The notes: a model not told the origin generated them from the letters alone. Shown: positions 28,665-40,947, numbered from the stretch's first letter. The stretch: DNA of 64,000 nucleotides from Heterocephalus glaber (GCF_000247695.1 NW_004624734.1:12161775-12225774); one strand, 5' to 3'. A program made the numbers and translations.

Positions 28665-29680
28665 AGCCGGACATTTTTGCAACCCCAGGTTCTACCCTTC
28701 CCAAAGGAAGTAATTAACTTTGATTTTGTAATTCACTGGCTGTCAGGTTCTTTTGCTGACTGTGGACAGGTTCCGGTATTGGGCGGCAGAGAGGAGCTCG
28801 GTGTACTCACCCCACAATGTCACTGTCAGGCGGAGCGTTGTGACAAAAATGAGCCTCACTCCAAAGGCTGCCAAACATCCAGACATTTATTAGTGAATAG
28901 TCAGAGTGTCAGAAGGCATGCGTCTCCATCTCAGGGACACAAATCCATGCCAGCCCCGAGTGCTGTGGGAAACAACACCCTTGTGTGAGGGCAGCCAAGT
29001 CCCCCGGTCTAACCAGACCTCAGTGAGTCCTGATCCCTCCTCTGCAGCCCCACCAATCAGGCTGCGTCTGTTGTCATTCCTTGTGCTAATTAGCCTACCC
29101 TGAGGTTTGCCTTAAGTGGTGGTGCACCCCACCACCCCACTTCTCATTCGGCATATTTATAGCGCAACAGGGAGACAAATGTCTGCAAAGAAAGCATCCC
29201 ACTCACAGGCTTGAAAGCCGCTTTGCCTTTTGGTTCAACACCAGCAGGTTAAGCCACTGACACCAGTGGATCTCTAAGTGGCATCCCACAGAGCAAGAGT
29301 GAAAGCCATGGGGTGGGTGAGAGCAAACCCTGGAGAAGGTTTACAGGGTGGATAAGGAAGAGGTGCCCAGGAAAACAGGAACAAAAACAGCAGACAGGAC
29401 AGTTTCAGGGAGTCAGGGACCACAGTGTCAAATACTGCCAGGAGACTGGGTACTACGTGTGCCAATGTGCCCACTACATTTGGCAATGCAGTGCCCATGG
29501 GTGACCTCATCCTGTTGCATAGTAGAGGCAAAAATTGATTGCAGTAGGTTGAGAGGAGATGGGTAGAGAAGAGGAAGAAATAGCAATTTTAAACCTGGCA
29601 TGGGGAAATTTGGCTTTGTAGGGAAGGTGACCGACAAGGTAACAAAGCAAAGGAATAGTTTTGTTTCTTATTTCTCCTTT
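28665..29680. other. No recognised gene or repeat
   Basis: Short frames only. Confidence 0.45.
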
Positions 29681-29689
29681 CATTTATTT

Positions 29690-29840
29690 GTTTTACTGGA
29701 AGTGGGGCCAGTGTCCCAGGGTTCCCTTCAAGGGCAGCATGCTTCAAGTGAGCTCACTTCCTTCCACCTCTTAAAGGTTCCATCACCTCCCAAAAGCACC
29801 ACATGGGCCTTGAGGGGACATTTGAGATCCAAATGATATC
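29690..29840 (-). mobile_element. MaLR-like LTR fragment
   Basis: CACCTCTTAAAGGTTCCATC, CACCTCCCAAAAGCACCAC and GGACATTTGAGATCC fit an inverted MaLR LTR. Confidence 0.5.
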
Positions 29841-30490
29841 AGCCCTGATGGTCAGAGAATGAAGGGTGACAGGAATTGGGGCTTCATCAAGCTCATGGCA
29901 CAGGTGGTATGCGCTGGTTTGGTTGCTAATGAATGGTTGTTCAATAAAGGTCTATCTACAGTGTTGCATGTGGTCTAAGAATGGTTTTGATGATCAGTTC
30001 TGGCAGCAAGGTTGGGTAGGGGTAGCCAATCTATTTTTCCTCAGAAATTTTGGTGGCACCATGATCTAGTTCAGAGAACCTAAGTGCTGGTAATGACCAA
30101 ATCAGCTCAGGTCAGGGCCACAGAAGAGAATGAAGGAAGTGAGAGATCAAGGGGTTAGCTTAATTAAGAAAACGGAGAGTCCAGCAGTGGGGAGTCCAGA
30201 TGTTCTAACATCTGCAGATGAATCTCCTTCATCTCCTTAGCAGTGGCAGCCAAAGGGTTCTCAGTGGCTGAAATGCAACCAAACGACTGGACTGAAAATG
30301 GCCATGGGAACTGCCCTGCACTGTGACACGGACTAAGCAACACTGCAAGCAACTGAATGCTGGCTGAGCAGTGCCTACTGCCCTCTGCTCATCCACTATA
30401 TCCATTATTCACAAGGGTTCTAATGAAGTGTCTTCTTAGGGAAGACTTAGAAAATGGAACTGATCAAAGGAATGTTGGCTTACATTGTCT

Positions 30491-30583
30491 TTTTTTATTT
30501 TTTATTTTTTGGTACTGGGGATCAAACTCGGGACCTTGCGCTTGCAAGACAGGTGGCAGAAACACTGAGCTAAATCCCCGGCC
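30491..30583 (-). repeat. ID-type SINE
   Basis: GGTACTGGGGATCAAACTC ... GAGCTAAATCCCCGGCC. Perfect 15-bp duplication TGGCTTACATTGTCT at 30476-30490 and 30584-30598. Confidence 0.96.
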
Positions 30584-30599
30584 TGGCTTACATTGTCTC

Positions 30600-32960
30600 T
30601 CAGGTTCTCTGGGTAAGAGGCAATTATCTATAGACGAAAAACAAAATTGTCTCCACGATCCAGCACAGACAATGGAAACGAAACCTTCAACGAGAAGCTG
30701 TCAGCCTTCCACAAGGAGTTTCAAACCATGTTGTGATTCAACTCCCCAACCTCCACTGCAGAGCTGAGAAACAAGTTAAATAAATGCAATGGGAAATGTT
30801 TTGGATCAAAGACAAATAGACAATTGTAACTGGATATAGCTTTGCATTTGAGAAAGATCTTTTGAGTACAATATAGGATGACATCCTCATCAGCAACAAT
30901 TTTAAAAGAATTATTCTCATTTGTGAAGCTAATTAGAGGTATTTAGTGGAAATAAAAGGAAATAGGCCTTTTTTTCTTATTGAAGGGGTACAACTGGAAA
31001 GGGAAGGACTGAAAGAAAAGCACTATTACACTTCTTTAGAGGAGGTGAGAACTGGAAGGTGCCCTGAATCCAGGAGAGGATGAGAAAGTGATAGGGAAGG
31101 AAGGAGAGAGGAAGAAGCCAGAAGGACCATACCTATGTGCATACAACAGGACTAGTGCAAGTAGAACAGTGGGGGTGAGGAAATTAATCCCCTCCACCCA
31201 TTTGAGTTTGGGTAGGAGCCATTTCTCCTTCCACTATCTTAAGAGAGGTAACACATAATATAGCAAAACCCCAGGAAATCTCTGAAACTCTAGACAAGAG
31301 CACATGCACACTGGATCTCCTGGCCTGACCTTCGATCGCCTTTACCCTACTTCAACCTTATTAAGGGTTCTTACATATGCACCACATCTCATCCATATAA
31401 TTAAGATCAGAGTGGGACAGACATGTGAGTTGAAAGCCTCTGAGATGACTCAGCACCCTGTCATTCATTCTTGTCAATCACACCTGGAAACCCAGTGAGG
31501 GGGGGAACCCACCTTGTGTGCACATACTTCAAATTCCGAACGCTTGATTTACCTGTGTTCAGTGCCTTTCCCTCTTCTGTTGTTCTGGCACCGCTTTTCT
31601 ATTCATGATATATTTTTGATGCCACCGACTTGCCCTGTGCACACTTTTCCACGATCTTCAATAAATGTAGCTGCATTTCACTGGCTATTGACTGTGCATT
31701 TGCAATTCTTTGCTTGTCATACACAAGAGCCTGGAATCTGTCTGCAGATCCATCCTGTGGCAAAAGGACCACACATGAGAATGCACTTAGGATCCATTAA
31801 AAAACACTTGTTAGGCCACTCAGGAGCTCAGAGTCAGAGGTGACTGCAAAAGCAATAGGTCCCCTAGAATTCAATCACGGGAGGAGAAGGGGAGGGCTTT
31901 GAGCTGCTTTTATCTAGACTTTTATCTACATCCAAGCATCTGAGGTCATTCTTTTTATAAATTCCATATGCATATCAAGCCTGAAGTCTGCATCTCACAA
32001 GACTGGAGTATGCCTTGTTTATCTTTCTACTTCTGAAGGCAGCAACTGGCAGGAGCTAGATGCTCAGTAAATGTTTGTTGAATGAACATGAGAGAGGTGA
32101 TTAGGGTGGGGCAAACTGGCTGAGCAAGTGGAGGTGACCTGTGGATCTCAGAGATCCAGGACACACGCACAAAACACAGTTCTCAAACCCTGCACCTGGG
32201 CCCGATCAGACAGTGCTATCTTCAGTTCCTCATTTACATCTGGCATGAAACCAGGTGGGCTTTTCATAGGACAGCCTAGATCTGATGTCAGGCCAAGGAA
32301 CGGGAGCTATAAAAGATGCCCACCATTAACCTCGTGGCCACTGTGAACTTTCTCAGTGGCCTGCTCTCTGCAGAGCATACTTTTCCCACCCTCACTAAAT
32401 GTAAATCCTCACTATCTTTTTCATGTGTCTTATCCAATTCTTTGTTCAGGACACCAAGAAACTGGAAAGAATCTTCAGGATCCAAAACCTGGTAATAAAT
32501 GGATGATGGGACAGCACACAGATGCTTGAAATAGCTGCTATGAAACTCTAACAGTTAAGCTAGCCATTCTCACTTAGTCCTTCTTTAATAATTTAAAACA
32601 CACTTAGATGGCTCATTTTAGGAGCACTTACTAGGAAAGGCAATGAAGATGGCTGGTTCGGGGGGACAATGACAGCTGAAAAAGAGGCAGCTGTCAGTGT
32701 GGCTCTCAGATGAGGCAAGAACAGCGTGTCCAGAAAAACAGCCTGGAGCCTTCAAGAACAGAGTCAAAGTTTGCCCTGGTTTTGAGAATGAATTCTTACT
32801 CAGAGCCAGAAATTCTGGCTATTTTATGGGGATCTTTTTTTGTTAAAGGAGAGGTTATTTTGGCTCACATTATAGAAGTTTCAGTCCTTGTGTAGCTGGT
32901 CAGCTCCAAGACAGGGTAGTAAGGCAGAGGAACATGGCAGAGGAGAGCTACTCCTGGCAT
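30600..32960. other. No recognised gene; short L2-like end at 32040-32092
   Basis: GATGCTCAGTAAATGTTTGT then TGAATGAA at 32061-32090 is the typical L2 3' end. The rest is unassigned. Confidence 0.4.
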
Positions 32961-32971
32961 GGCAGTTATTG

Positions 32972-33750
32972 GTAACTAGTTGCAGATAACTAGTCCTTAG
33001 TAACTGAACTAGTCACAGACAACTAGCCATTGGTAACTAGTAACTGGTAAGCAGTGATGATTGACTAGTTTTGGGCAATTAGCCACTGGTAACTAGCTGT
33101 GGGCAACTGGTCATTGGTAACTAGTAACTGGTAAGTAGCAATGTTAGTTTCACACAACTAATCCCTGATAACTAGTTGGTGGCAACTAGTCAGCTAGCTA
33201 ATTGTGGACAACTAATCACTAGTAGTTTTGGATAACTAATCACTGGTAACTACTGGGCAACTTGTCCTGGTAACTAGCAATGGTTGGCTGTGGGCAACTG
33301 GTAACTAGTGGGTAACTAGTCCTGATAACTGGCATCTAACAATAACTAGTTGTGGGCAACTAGTCATTGGCAAGTAGTGCATAACCAGTTCTGACAACTG
33401 CTAATTTGCAGCAGTTAACTAGTGAGCAATTAATTGGTAACTGTTGGCAGCTAGTCGTTGGTAACAACTAGCAATGTTTAGTGTGACATTGGCAACTAGT
33501 AACAACTAGCAGTGGTTAGTTGTGGGTAAGTAGTTTGTAACTAGTTTTAGGTAACTACTTTTGCATAACTACTGATGGTTAACTGGTTTGGGGCAACTAC
33601 ATGTAACTATGGATAATGAAAAACTGGTAACTAACCAGTCCTCAGTAATTAGTAGGTAACTAGTTATACGTAACTAGTGATGGCTAACTAGCTGTAACTA
33701 GCCATTGGTGACTAGTAACTGGTAACTAGTGGTGGATAACTTAGTAAATA
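32972..33750. repeat. Degenerate tandem array built on AACTAGTT
   Basis: About 780 bp in which CTAGT occurs roughly 21 times by eye (about one per 37 bp). Units look like TTGTGGGCAACTAGTCATTG followed by GTAACTAGTAACTGGTAA, with lengths from about 20 to 45 bp and much decay. The core AACTAGTT is its own reverse complement, so each unit can fold. TAA and TAG recur in every unit, so it cannot code in most frames. Confidence 0.9.
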
Positions 33751-33763
33751 GTGACAAGTAAAT

Positions 33764-33793
33764 GGAAAAAAGACGAAGACGAAGAAGATGAAG
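33764..33793 (+). repeat. Purine-rich (GAA/GAC)n patch
   Basis: AAAAAAGACGAAGACGAAGA then AGATGAAG, directly after the AACTAGTT array. Confidence 0.8.
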
Positions 33794-33959
33794 TGAGCCC
33801 TGAGTGATGACATACAATGGCACAGGGTAAACATTCCTATTCCAAAAGGGGGATAGAACCAATGGGGGCCAAAGCAAGACTGAATCCAGCAGGGAAAAGT
33901 CCTGTAGTTCCATGTCCAACACCTGGGTCAGGCTGAGTTGCATAATTTAAAAGATATAA

Positions 33960-34140
33960 TGTGTGCGCTCTCTGCTTCCTGTTTGCCATGCCATCAGCAG
34001 CTCTCTTCTGCCATATACCTTTGCCTTGGAGCCAGCCGACTGTGGACTGAAATGTGAGTCAAAATAAACCTCTCTTAAGTTGTGGGTGGTGAATATTGTG
34101 TCCCAGCAACAAGAAAAGTGCTGACCGTACAGCTATGTTC
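33960..34140 (+). mobile_element. MaLR-type LTR, 3' half
   Basis: CTCTGCTTCCTGTTTGCCATG, GGAGCCAGCCGACTGTGGAC, AATAAACCTCTCTTAAG and CCCAGCAACAAGAAAAGTGC. Confidence 0.65.
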
Positions 34141-34149
34141 AGGACTGCA

Positions 34150-34900
34150 AGAACCTGGAATCTTTAGAAGGAGCCCACGGCACCCCAGAACCCCAGTAAC
34201 AGGGGGATCCTTATCTCAGCGTCAGCGCCTCTTTGAACCTATCTGGTGACATGAGAATCTTAGTACATTTGCTTCCAGTGTTTTTTTCCTCTTAACAGAA
34301 ATCTCTCTGCTGGATTTATAAGGCTGTTTTCTATAAAAAATTCAAACACTGAAGAAAAATCTAAAAGTTAAAAATTATTTCAAATCCTTCAACCCAGATA
34401 AAAACATCATTCATATTGAGTGAACATAACTTCAAACATCTTTTTGGGCATCAGAATATGGTTAAATAGATAGGTGTAGAAAGAAAAGCTATTGGAATAA
34501 TGAATCTACAATATTCAAAAACAGTAATTTAATTTAATTTTAATCCAATTTAAAAGGAAAATAACTGGCAAGAAATAGAAGAAATCATTAAACATCAAAT
34601 AAATGTTTTTTCTTGCAAGAGATGATAGTTCTCAAAAGAGCCATGTAAAGAGGTAACAAATATTGAGTTTTAGGTTATTGCATTTAAAAACTGGTAGTTA
34701 GATGATCCACTCTTATGTGTTGGTTGACTTGCAGGTTTAAATGGTAAACATGAGCATTTTCATTTTTCCTTCCAGTTCTCTTCCTCAGAACTGGAGTTTT
34801 TTCTAATATATTTTAATTTTTTACATTGTTCTAGTTTCTAGCCTTCACATTTGTTCAATTATAAATTTTCATAATTATTGTAGTATGGGAATTACTATTC
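34150..34900. other. AT-rich stretch, nothing recognised
   Basis: No gene, SINE or LTR recognised. Confidence 0.5.
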
Positions 34901-34904
34901 CCAG

Positions 34905-35228
34905 TTTTGTTTCTTTTTAAACCATGACTTCTCCATACTTGGACTCCTTCCTTGGCTTCCTGGTGCAGCTGGCTGAATTTCATACTGGAATTTTTCGAGA
35001 AAGTTTATACAGCTTGTATTCCTTGAAGTCTTTCCTGAAGGTGAATATCTGCTTCTTGCTGTCATGTCTGAGTCGCACATTGGTTGAGTCCAGTGCTACT
35101 GGAAAGCATGTTACAGCTTCGTAGCCATTCACTCCATCATCACCTGCCATACGGTGTTGTCTGAAGTTCTTCCCCTCTGTAGGGAATTTTGCTTTTCTGC
35201 ATGTACGCCCAAAGAATCCTCTTTGCAT
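34905..35228 (-). pseudogene. Probable decayed retrocopy of an unidentified mRNA
   Basis: The minus strand encodes an 82-residue frame (35228-34980) with protein-like composition: KAKFPTEGKNFRQHR, DDGVNGYEAVTCFPVALDS and KKQIFTFRKDFKEYKLYKL. It ends at a TGA (KIPV*). A second minus frame (35080-34895) overlaps it and runs on as FQYEIQPAAPGSQGRSPSM then EKSWFKKK, as if continuing after a frameshift. A short A-rich stretch (AAAAAGAAACAAAA on the minus strand, 34918-34905) could be a tail. No introns are evident. I do not recognise the parent gene, and it could be chance. Confidence 0.35.
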
Positions 35229-35229
35229 T

Positions 35230-35411
35230 TTTTTTTTTGGTACTGAGAATTGAACCCAGGGCCTTCACACTGAACTATATCTTCAGGCCTTTTAATTTCT
35301 AATGTCTGAGACAGGATCTTGCTAAGTTGCTAAACTGCCCAGGCTGGACTCAAACTTGTGATGTGACAGCTTCCCAGAGTGCTGAGATAAGAGAATGTAC
35401 CACCATGCCTG
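35230..35411 (-). repeat. B1-dID composite SINE
   Basis: GGTACTGAGAATTGAACCC ... ACACTGAACTATATC, then inverted B1 (CTGCCCAGGCTGGACTC ... ). Flanked by CCTCTTTGCATT / CCTCTTTGGATT at 35218-35229 and 35412-35423. Confidence 0.88.
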
Positions 35412-35464
35412 CCTCTTTGGATTCTTGAACTTTAGTTCTGTCACCATAGCGACCATACAAGCTA

Positions 35465-35840
35465 ATTTGGCTGTTAGCTATGAGCCAGGCATTGTACTAA
35501 GCCTTTTAAATAATGCTGTAATATTGATGAAATACCATTGACATCTACCATGCTGGACATGGTGGGCCACACCTATAATCCCAGCAGTCAGGAGGCTGAG
35601 GCAGGAGGATCATGATTTACAGCCCACCCTCGGCAGTTTAGCAAAACCCTGTCTCAAAATAAAAGGGCTGTGGATGTGGCTCAGAGTGTAGGCCCTGGAT
35701 TTCATTCCCAGGATTGTACCTGCCCTGCTCCCCAATCTGCATTTTACATGTGGGAAAAGGGACAGGGATGTTAAGGAAGTGGCCTAGGATCACACAGCTG
35801 TTAACTGGGGGAGTCAGTGACCCTAAGAACTCCAACTCCA
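35465..35840 (-). repeat. MIR SINE, split by a B1-dID
   Basis: GCTATGAGCCAGGCATTGTAC on the left and CTGCATTTTACATGTGGG then AGGATCACACAGCTGTTAAC on the right belong to one inverted MIR. Confidence 0.65.
35550..35728 (+). repeat. B1-dID composite SINE, forward
   Basis: GCTGGACATGGTGGGCCACA ... CCCTGTCTCAAAATAAAAGG then GCTGTGGATGTGGCTCAGAG. Inserted in MIR. Confidence 0.85.
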
Positions 35841-35849
35841 CAAGACCTC

Positions 35850-37040
35850 ACTGTTAACCTTCTGGAATTAGCTAAATTCTTTGGATATGAAGATTCACTT
35901 TTTGGGAGGTCATTTTGAGAAATTTATCTTGTGTTTTACCCTCAAACACATCTTCTATTCCATTTTTTGGAATTCTCTTACTTTGGCTCTTTAATTATCC
36001 TTAAGTCAGACTGTCTTAGTGCATCTCTCACCCCTCTAGTTACTTTCATTCCTTTGCTTTAAAAGTCTTTTTATTCCACCCAATTACTTGAGGCCTTTTC
36101 TCTATATCAGGCAACATTTTGAGATCTAGTCTGCTTTTCTTGTTTGCAGTTGATTAATCTTCAACTTGTTTAAATTGACCATCTCTTTTTTAAGTTCATT
36201 CTGTTTTATCCTTTCCTTCATCTTTTGTTTGACTAGTTTTATGCTTTTTAAAATATTTTATCATGTGAAACATCATGGTAAACTTTCTTTTTCATAGTTT
36301 TTAGATGGGTTCTCTATTTAGCTATCATTTGCATGCTGTGTTCGTTTTTATTTTTTTGGCTGCAATATATTTGCCTAGCTACCACAATGTTCCTTTCCAT
36401 CTTAAGCGTATATATTTTATTTTCTTGGTTATAAGTGGGTGACTTTTTACCTCTTTTCACCATAATAGGAGTCAGGTCATTTTCTTTTCCAAGGCATGTT
36501 TGGTGTGGTTGTAGTATGTCCTGTTTTAACTACTCCACTAAGGGACCAGGAACCGGCAAAATGTGGGGGTGGCAAGTGTGCACTGGGACTTTTTTAGGGA
36601 TACAGCTCTAAGCTCTCCACTGAGATTTTCCTCAGTGTCCCACATAGAGACTTAACTCAGCCAGTCGGCTTGAGTGTCCCCCTAGATGAGCTGCCTGGGA
36701 GGCACTGAAAGTGGCCCCATTTTTTATTTGACCTACAGCTCTTTCTGCTTTTCGTTTTTCTGAAGAATGGAAAGAAATGATCACTCGTCAGTTTGCTTCA
36801 CTCTGGACCTGCTCACTCCTGAACTGCCAAAGTGCAAAGACTCTATGTTGGACGGAAGATACAGAATCTGTCCTGGGACCCAGGATCTTCAAATTTCTTT
36901 CTTTCTTGCCCACTTTGTGCCTTGTACCTTCAGTGGAGAATGTTTTACTTCTTGGATCCATTCTTCCAGTCCCAGCTTCCAGGCACCCTCTTTTGCGCAG
37001 CTTCCTCAACTGTCTCAGTCTGCTGACTCTTGCCCTTTCT
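35850..37040. other. No recognised gene
   Basis: T-rich stretch, possibly decayed antisense LINE sequence, but not assignable. Confidence 0.35.
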
Positions 37041-37058
37041 GGATCACTCGGTCACTTT

Positions 37059-37146
37059 GTTTTGTTTTTTTTGGTACCGGGGATCAAACTTGGGAGCTTG
37101 CACTTGCGAGGCAGGCACCAGAACCACCGAGCTAAATCCCCGGCCC
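37059..37146 (-). repeat. ID-type SINE
   Basis: GGTACCGGGGATCAAACTTG ... GAGCTAAATCCCCGGCCC. Flanked by CACTCGGTCACTTT and CACTAGGTCAACTTT. It supplies part of a 243-residue chance frame. Confidence 0.9.
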
Positions 37147-37601
37147 CACTAGGTCAACTTTCTAAAGACTGTGGTTCAGCCTGTAGTCATAGAACTCGCT
37201 TTTGCAGTGCTGCTGGTGCTCCGGAAGCCAGGACTGCCCATATTTGCTCTGTATCTTCAAAGCAGTGCATATCAGACAGGCCTCAACATTTATTGAGTAT
37301 TAAATTGAACCAACTCTCCAGAAGCTGCGAGAAGCCAGAGGTGAACACTTCTATTGTACACAGAACAGGGTTGGGGTTGTGCCAAGAGCACACTACCCAG
37401 AGAAAGTCAGGAGGACACGGTGGGTGTGGTGGGGGCACCACCAGGGCTCGGATAACCTCAGTGGTGATCAGCCCAGCCGATCAGGATGCGCACAGCTATG
37501 CTTGGTGACCACAGGTGTCTACGGATCCTCTCACCAAATCCAAGGCAGGTTCTGTGTCTTCTTTGAGGCCGTCCTCTTTGTTTCCTCATCCATCTTCCAA
37601 A

Positions 37602-37720
37602 GCAGAGGTTCTCAAATGTCCATATGCACTTGAGAAATGTGATGCTTTAGCTTCATTCTAAGAAATTTTTATTGAGAAGTTCTGGGGAAAGGCCTGAAAA
37701 ATCCTCAATTAAAAGCAAAA
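37602..37720 (+). mobile_element. MER5A-like hAT DNA transposon fragment
   Basis: GCAGAGGTTCTCAAATGTCC is the typical terminal sequence, followed by diverged body. Confidence 0.5.
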
Positions 37721-37737
37721 AATAAAAAAACCCTCTC

Positions 37738-37868
37738 AGACCGGAAGAGTAGCTCAGTGGTAGAACACTTGCCTAGCATGCATGAGGTCTTGGGTCCCAT
37801 TTGTAGCACCACAAAACAAGAACAACAAGAACAACAACCCAAACAACCAAAGGCAACAATAACAAAAC
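37738..37868 (+). repeat. Older ID-like SINE
   Basis: AGAGTAGCTCAGTGGTAGAAC and TTGCCTAGCATGCATGAGG, then a CAAAACAAGAAC-rich tail. It lacks the GGTACC end of the young copies. Confidence 0.8.
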
Positions 37869-37869
37869 T

Positions 37870-39600
37870 CAAAACTCCCTATATGCTCCTAGAAATTTTG
37901 ATGGAAATGGTACACACCGGATGAGTGGCTTTCTCAGGCAGGTGATTCTCTAGTGACTTAACATTTAAGACAGCTGAGGAGAAGACTAAACAAAATCTAC
38001 CCTGGCAATGCCCTGAGAATAAGCAGAAGTCTACCCAAGGACAACCAGGAGGTGAAGATTTTTAAAACCCCACAAACACACACAGTGCCACCTTCTGCAT
38101 ACATACCTTTGTCCAATCACTGACTTGCAACAGAGTATCTGGAGCAGTTCTTTTGGTATCTGGGCAGCATCACATGATCAGAAATGGCTGACAGGCAGGA
38201 AAGAGATTGCTTTCTGGGAGGTGCTGGGCCTGGCAACTGGAGGTGAAGGGTTTAAGAATGTGCTGCCCTAAAATATGTCACTCTGGCGAGAGGATTATTT
38301 TGAGCTGCAGTGAACTGAGAAACAACAGAGGTAGGAAGATCTCCCTACCCGCCTCCTTTCTGCCTGAAAGCAGGGCATACATCTCCCTTTATCTGTGTGT
38401 CTCCTCTCCCCTTTTCTGTATCAGGAACAGGTGACACTTGGCACCGGAGATGGCTCTGACTTGAATCTATATAAACAAACCTTACTAAATAATCCTTATC
38501 AGTTATTGGTTTCTCCTTTAGATTAACCTCCCCATAATTTAATGCCCTTTTCCTTTGTGTTGCTTGTTACTTCTTCACAATGTACTACTCTCTGTTAAAG
38601 TGATAAACTCTCAGGCTTAACTGCTTCTTTGGGGTTTTCACTTCTTTTCTGTGAAGGTTCCATGCCATATAAAAATAGCAAGTAATATTACATCAAACAG
38701 AATGAGTATGCTCTCTCCTGTTACTCTTTTGTCAGTTAACTTACATGGTCTCATTTCCTGAACATAAGAAGGTGGAAAAAACAAAGATGCAAGTTAGGTA
38801 CTAGGTTTCTTTCCTGCCCTGTATGGTCAGTGTTCCAGAGTGCATTCTTCAATGGAAAAAGTCTTTATTTTTCCATTATCACACAGTTTTATCTTACAGT
38901 GCAATCATAACTGAGAAAAACAAGCACAGCTTCTAAAACCCTGGTCTCTGTTCCATAGATCCTTTCTTCTAAGGCCAAATAAAAGGCTATTTTACTGGTC
39001 TCTACCAAGGGCCAGCAGGAGAAGATAAAGCCAAGTTATAACCTTCAAGGAGCTTATGGAGTCAAAAAACAACCCCTGAGATATTAAACAGGAACATTTC
39101 AACAAAAGTTGGAGATAAAAATAAATCCATCATGACAAGGCTGTGTATGAGTAACGCAGGACATGACTCAGGGTCCAGAGAAGCAAGTGGCCCCATGGGC
39201 TGAAGTGGGCCAGGTCCGCTTCATAGAGCAGCTGTGAGCAGGTGGGTGCAGTGGGAGGACGTTCTGGAAGGTGAGCAGGGCTCAGGGCTAGCGATGACAT
39301 CAGGATTTTGTTGAAGGCTGGCTCTAATTGCTTTTGCAATTTGCCTCCGTTTGGGTAATGCAAGTAGAATAAAGGTTACATCCTTATCTGAAGCAGGAGA
39401 TGGTGAAGTGGTGCAGACGTGGGGGAGGAGTCTGGATTCGTCTCCCTGTCACCAGCATAGGTCATGCAATGGCTCTGAGACCCCGGTGCAAGTGGGGACC
39501 ACATCTGCCTCCGGAACACATGATTGAATGAGGAAATTTTGTTACAAATAATTTACAAAACTGAAAGGTGCAATGGAAAGATACATGATTTATAAAAGTT
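37870..39600. other. No gene recognised; possible LTR-like patch
   Basis: 38240-38690 (GGCACCGGAGATGGCTCTGAC, CCATAATTTAATGCCCTTTTC, GGGGTTTTCACTTC) has the look of an old retroviral LTR, but I cannot name it. No other structure is recognised. Confidence 0.3.
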
Positions 39601-39617
39601 GGATTCTTTCATGCTAT

Positions 39618-39789
39618 CAGTGGCTCCCAAACATCAGCAAATAGAAGAATCACTTGCAGGACTTGTTAAAAACACATTGTGGGGCCCTGCCCTCATTTTC
39701 TCATTCCTTAGGTTGGGTATGGGACCTACGAATTTGCATTTCTCACAAGTTCCCCATGCTGCTGCTACTGGCCTGGGACTGTACTCCAC
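39618..39789 (+). mobile_element. MER5A-like hAT DNA transposon
   Basis: CAGTGGCTCCCAAACATCAG, AGAATCACTTGCAGGACTTG, GAATTTGCATTTCTCACAAG, GCTGCTGCTACTGGCCTGGG in the expected order. Nearly full length. Confidence 0.85.
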
Positions 39790-39791
39790 GG

Positions 39792-40158
39792 TGTGTTATA
39801 GTTTAGATCTGGGGTGCCCTCCCCAAACCTCTTGCAGTCAGAGGCGGGATGTTTGAAAGGTTACTGAAATATGGAGGTGGTATAGCCAACTTGCTGTTAG
39901 GAGATGGCGCCTGGTCAGCAGAGGTGGTCCCTGGGGGTGTGACCTGGAAAGGATGCATCTCCCTCCCCAGCTCCTCCCTTCTCTCGTTGCTTCCTGGCAG
40001 CCAGGAGGTGAGCAGCTCTCCTCCAGGCCAGGCCCTTCTACCATGCTGCCAACTATCCAAGGATTGAACTTCCTAAAATGTGAGCCAAAATAAACCATTC
40101 CTCCTTCAAGGTGCAGGTGCTGAGTATTGATCGCAATGAGGAAAGTGACTGATACACT
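39792..40158 (+). mobile_element. MaLR-type LTR
   Basis: TGTGTTATAGTTTAGATCTG start, GTGAGCAGCTCTCCTCCAGG, GTGAGCCAAAATAAACCATTC, end AGTGACTGATACA. It directly abuts the MER5A-like element and resembles the LTR at 24978. Confidence 0.75.
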
Positions 40159-40299
40159 GTAATGGGTCTCAGCCATGACATTAGGTCAATGACCCAAATC
40201 TGCTTAGGAGGTGAGAACTGAATGGATATCATAGGTGTCTGCTCAAGCCACGGCCCAAGTCAAGGTGTAAATGGCTGTGCAGTCTTCAGGAAGTCTTGT

Positions 40300-40900
40300 T
40301 TTATTTCTCTTTAACTTTTTCATTTAAGATAATTTTAGACTTATAGTCAAGTTGTAAAAATAGTACAAAGAGTTCCCATATATCCTCTACCCAACTTCCC
40401 CTTATGTTAACCTCTTATATAACCACCAAAAAAATCATCAAAACAAGGAATTTAACCTTGGACAAATAGTACTGACTAGACTACACTCTTTTTCTTCCTT
40501 ATTCTCTTTTTGTGTTCCAGGACCCAATCTGAATTGCATTTTCTTGTCATTCCTCCTCTGTGTCCTCTAGTCTGTAACAATTCATCAGTTTTATTTTTCA
40601 TGATCTTAAGACTTGAAGAGTATTAGTTATTTTGTAGGATGTCCTTCAATTTGGATTTGTCTGATGTTTTGTCATGATTAGATCAAAGTGATATGTCACT
40701 GTGAAAGATCCCACAGACATGCTGGGCCCTTCTCAGTGTACTGTATCAGATAGCACATGACATTGGTATGTTTTCCTGTGATGTTAACTTGGGTCACTTG
40801 ATTAACATGGTATGTGTAAAGTTTTTATTTTTCTCTAGCTACCATATATTTTCGTGGCAATCTTTTGAGACCACAAACATCCTGTTTGCTTAAAAATTTT
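40300..40900 (-). repeat. L1M-type LINE, antisense
   Basis: TTAGACTTATAGTCAAGTTG, GAGTTCCCATATATCCTC, CCAACTTCCCCTTATGTTAAC and GATGTTTTGTCATGATTAGA match an inverted older L1 3' region. Confidence 0.65.
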
Positions 40901-40947
40901 ATAAATTTTTGCTTAAACATTTTATATCACTAATTTTAGCATTTATC

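Noticed and set aside
32972..33750. CRISPR-like or operator-array reading of the AACTAGTT repeats
   Set aside because: Unit length is irregular, there are no conserved repeats with unique spacers, and the genome is mammalian.
36767..37508. 243-residue open frame on the plus strand
   Set aside because: It runs through an ID SINE (37059-37146) and has no recognisable domain; the overlapping frames are equally long. Read as chance.
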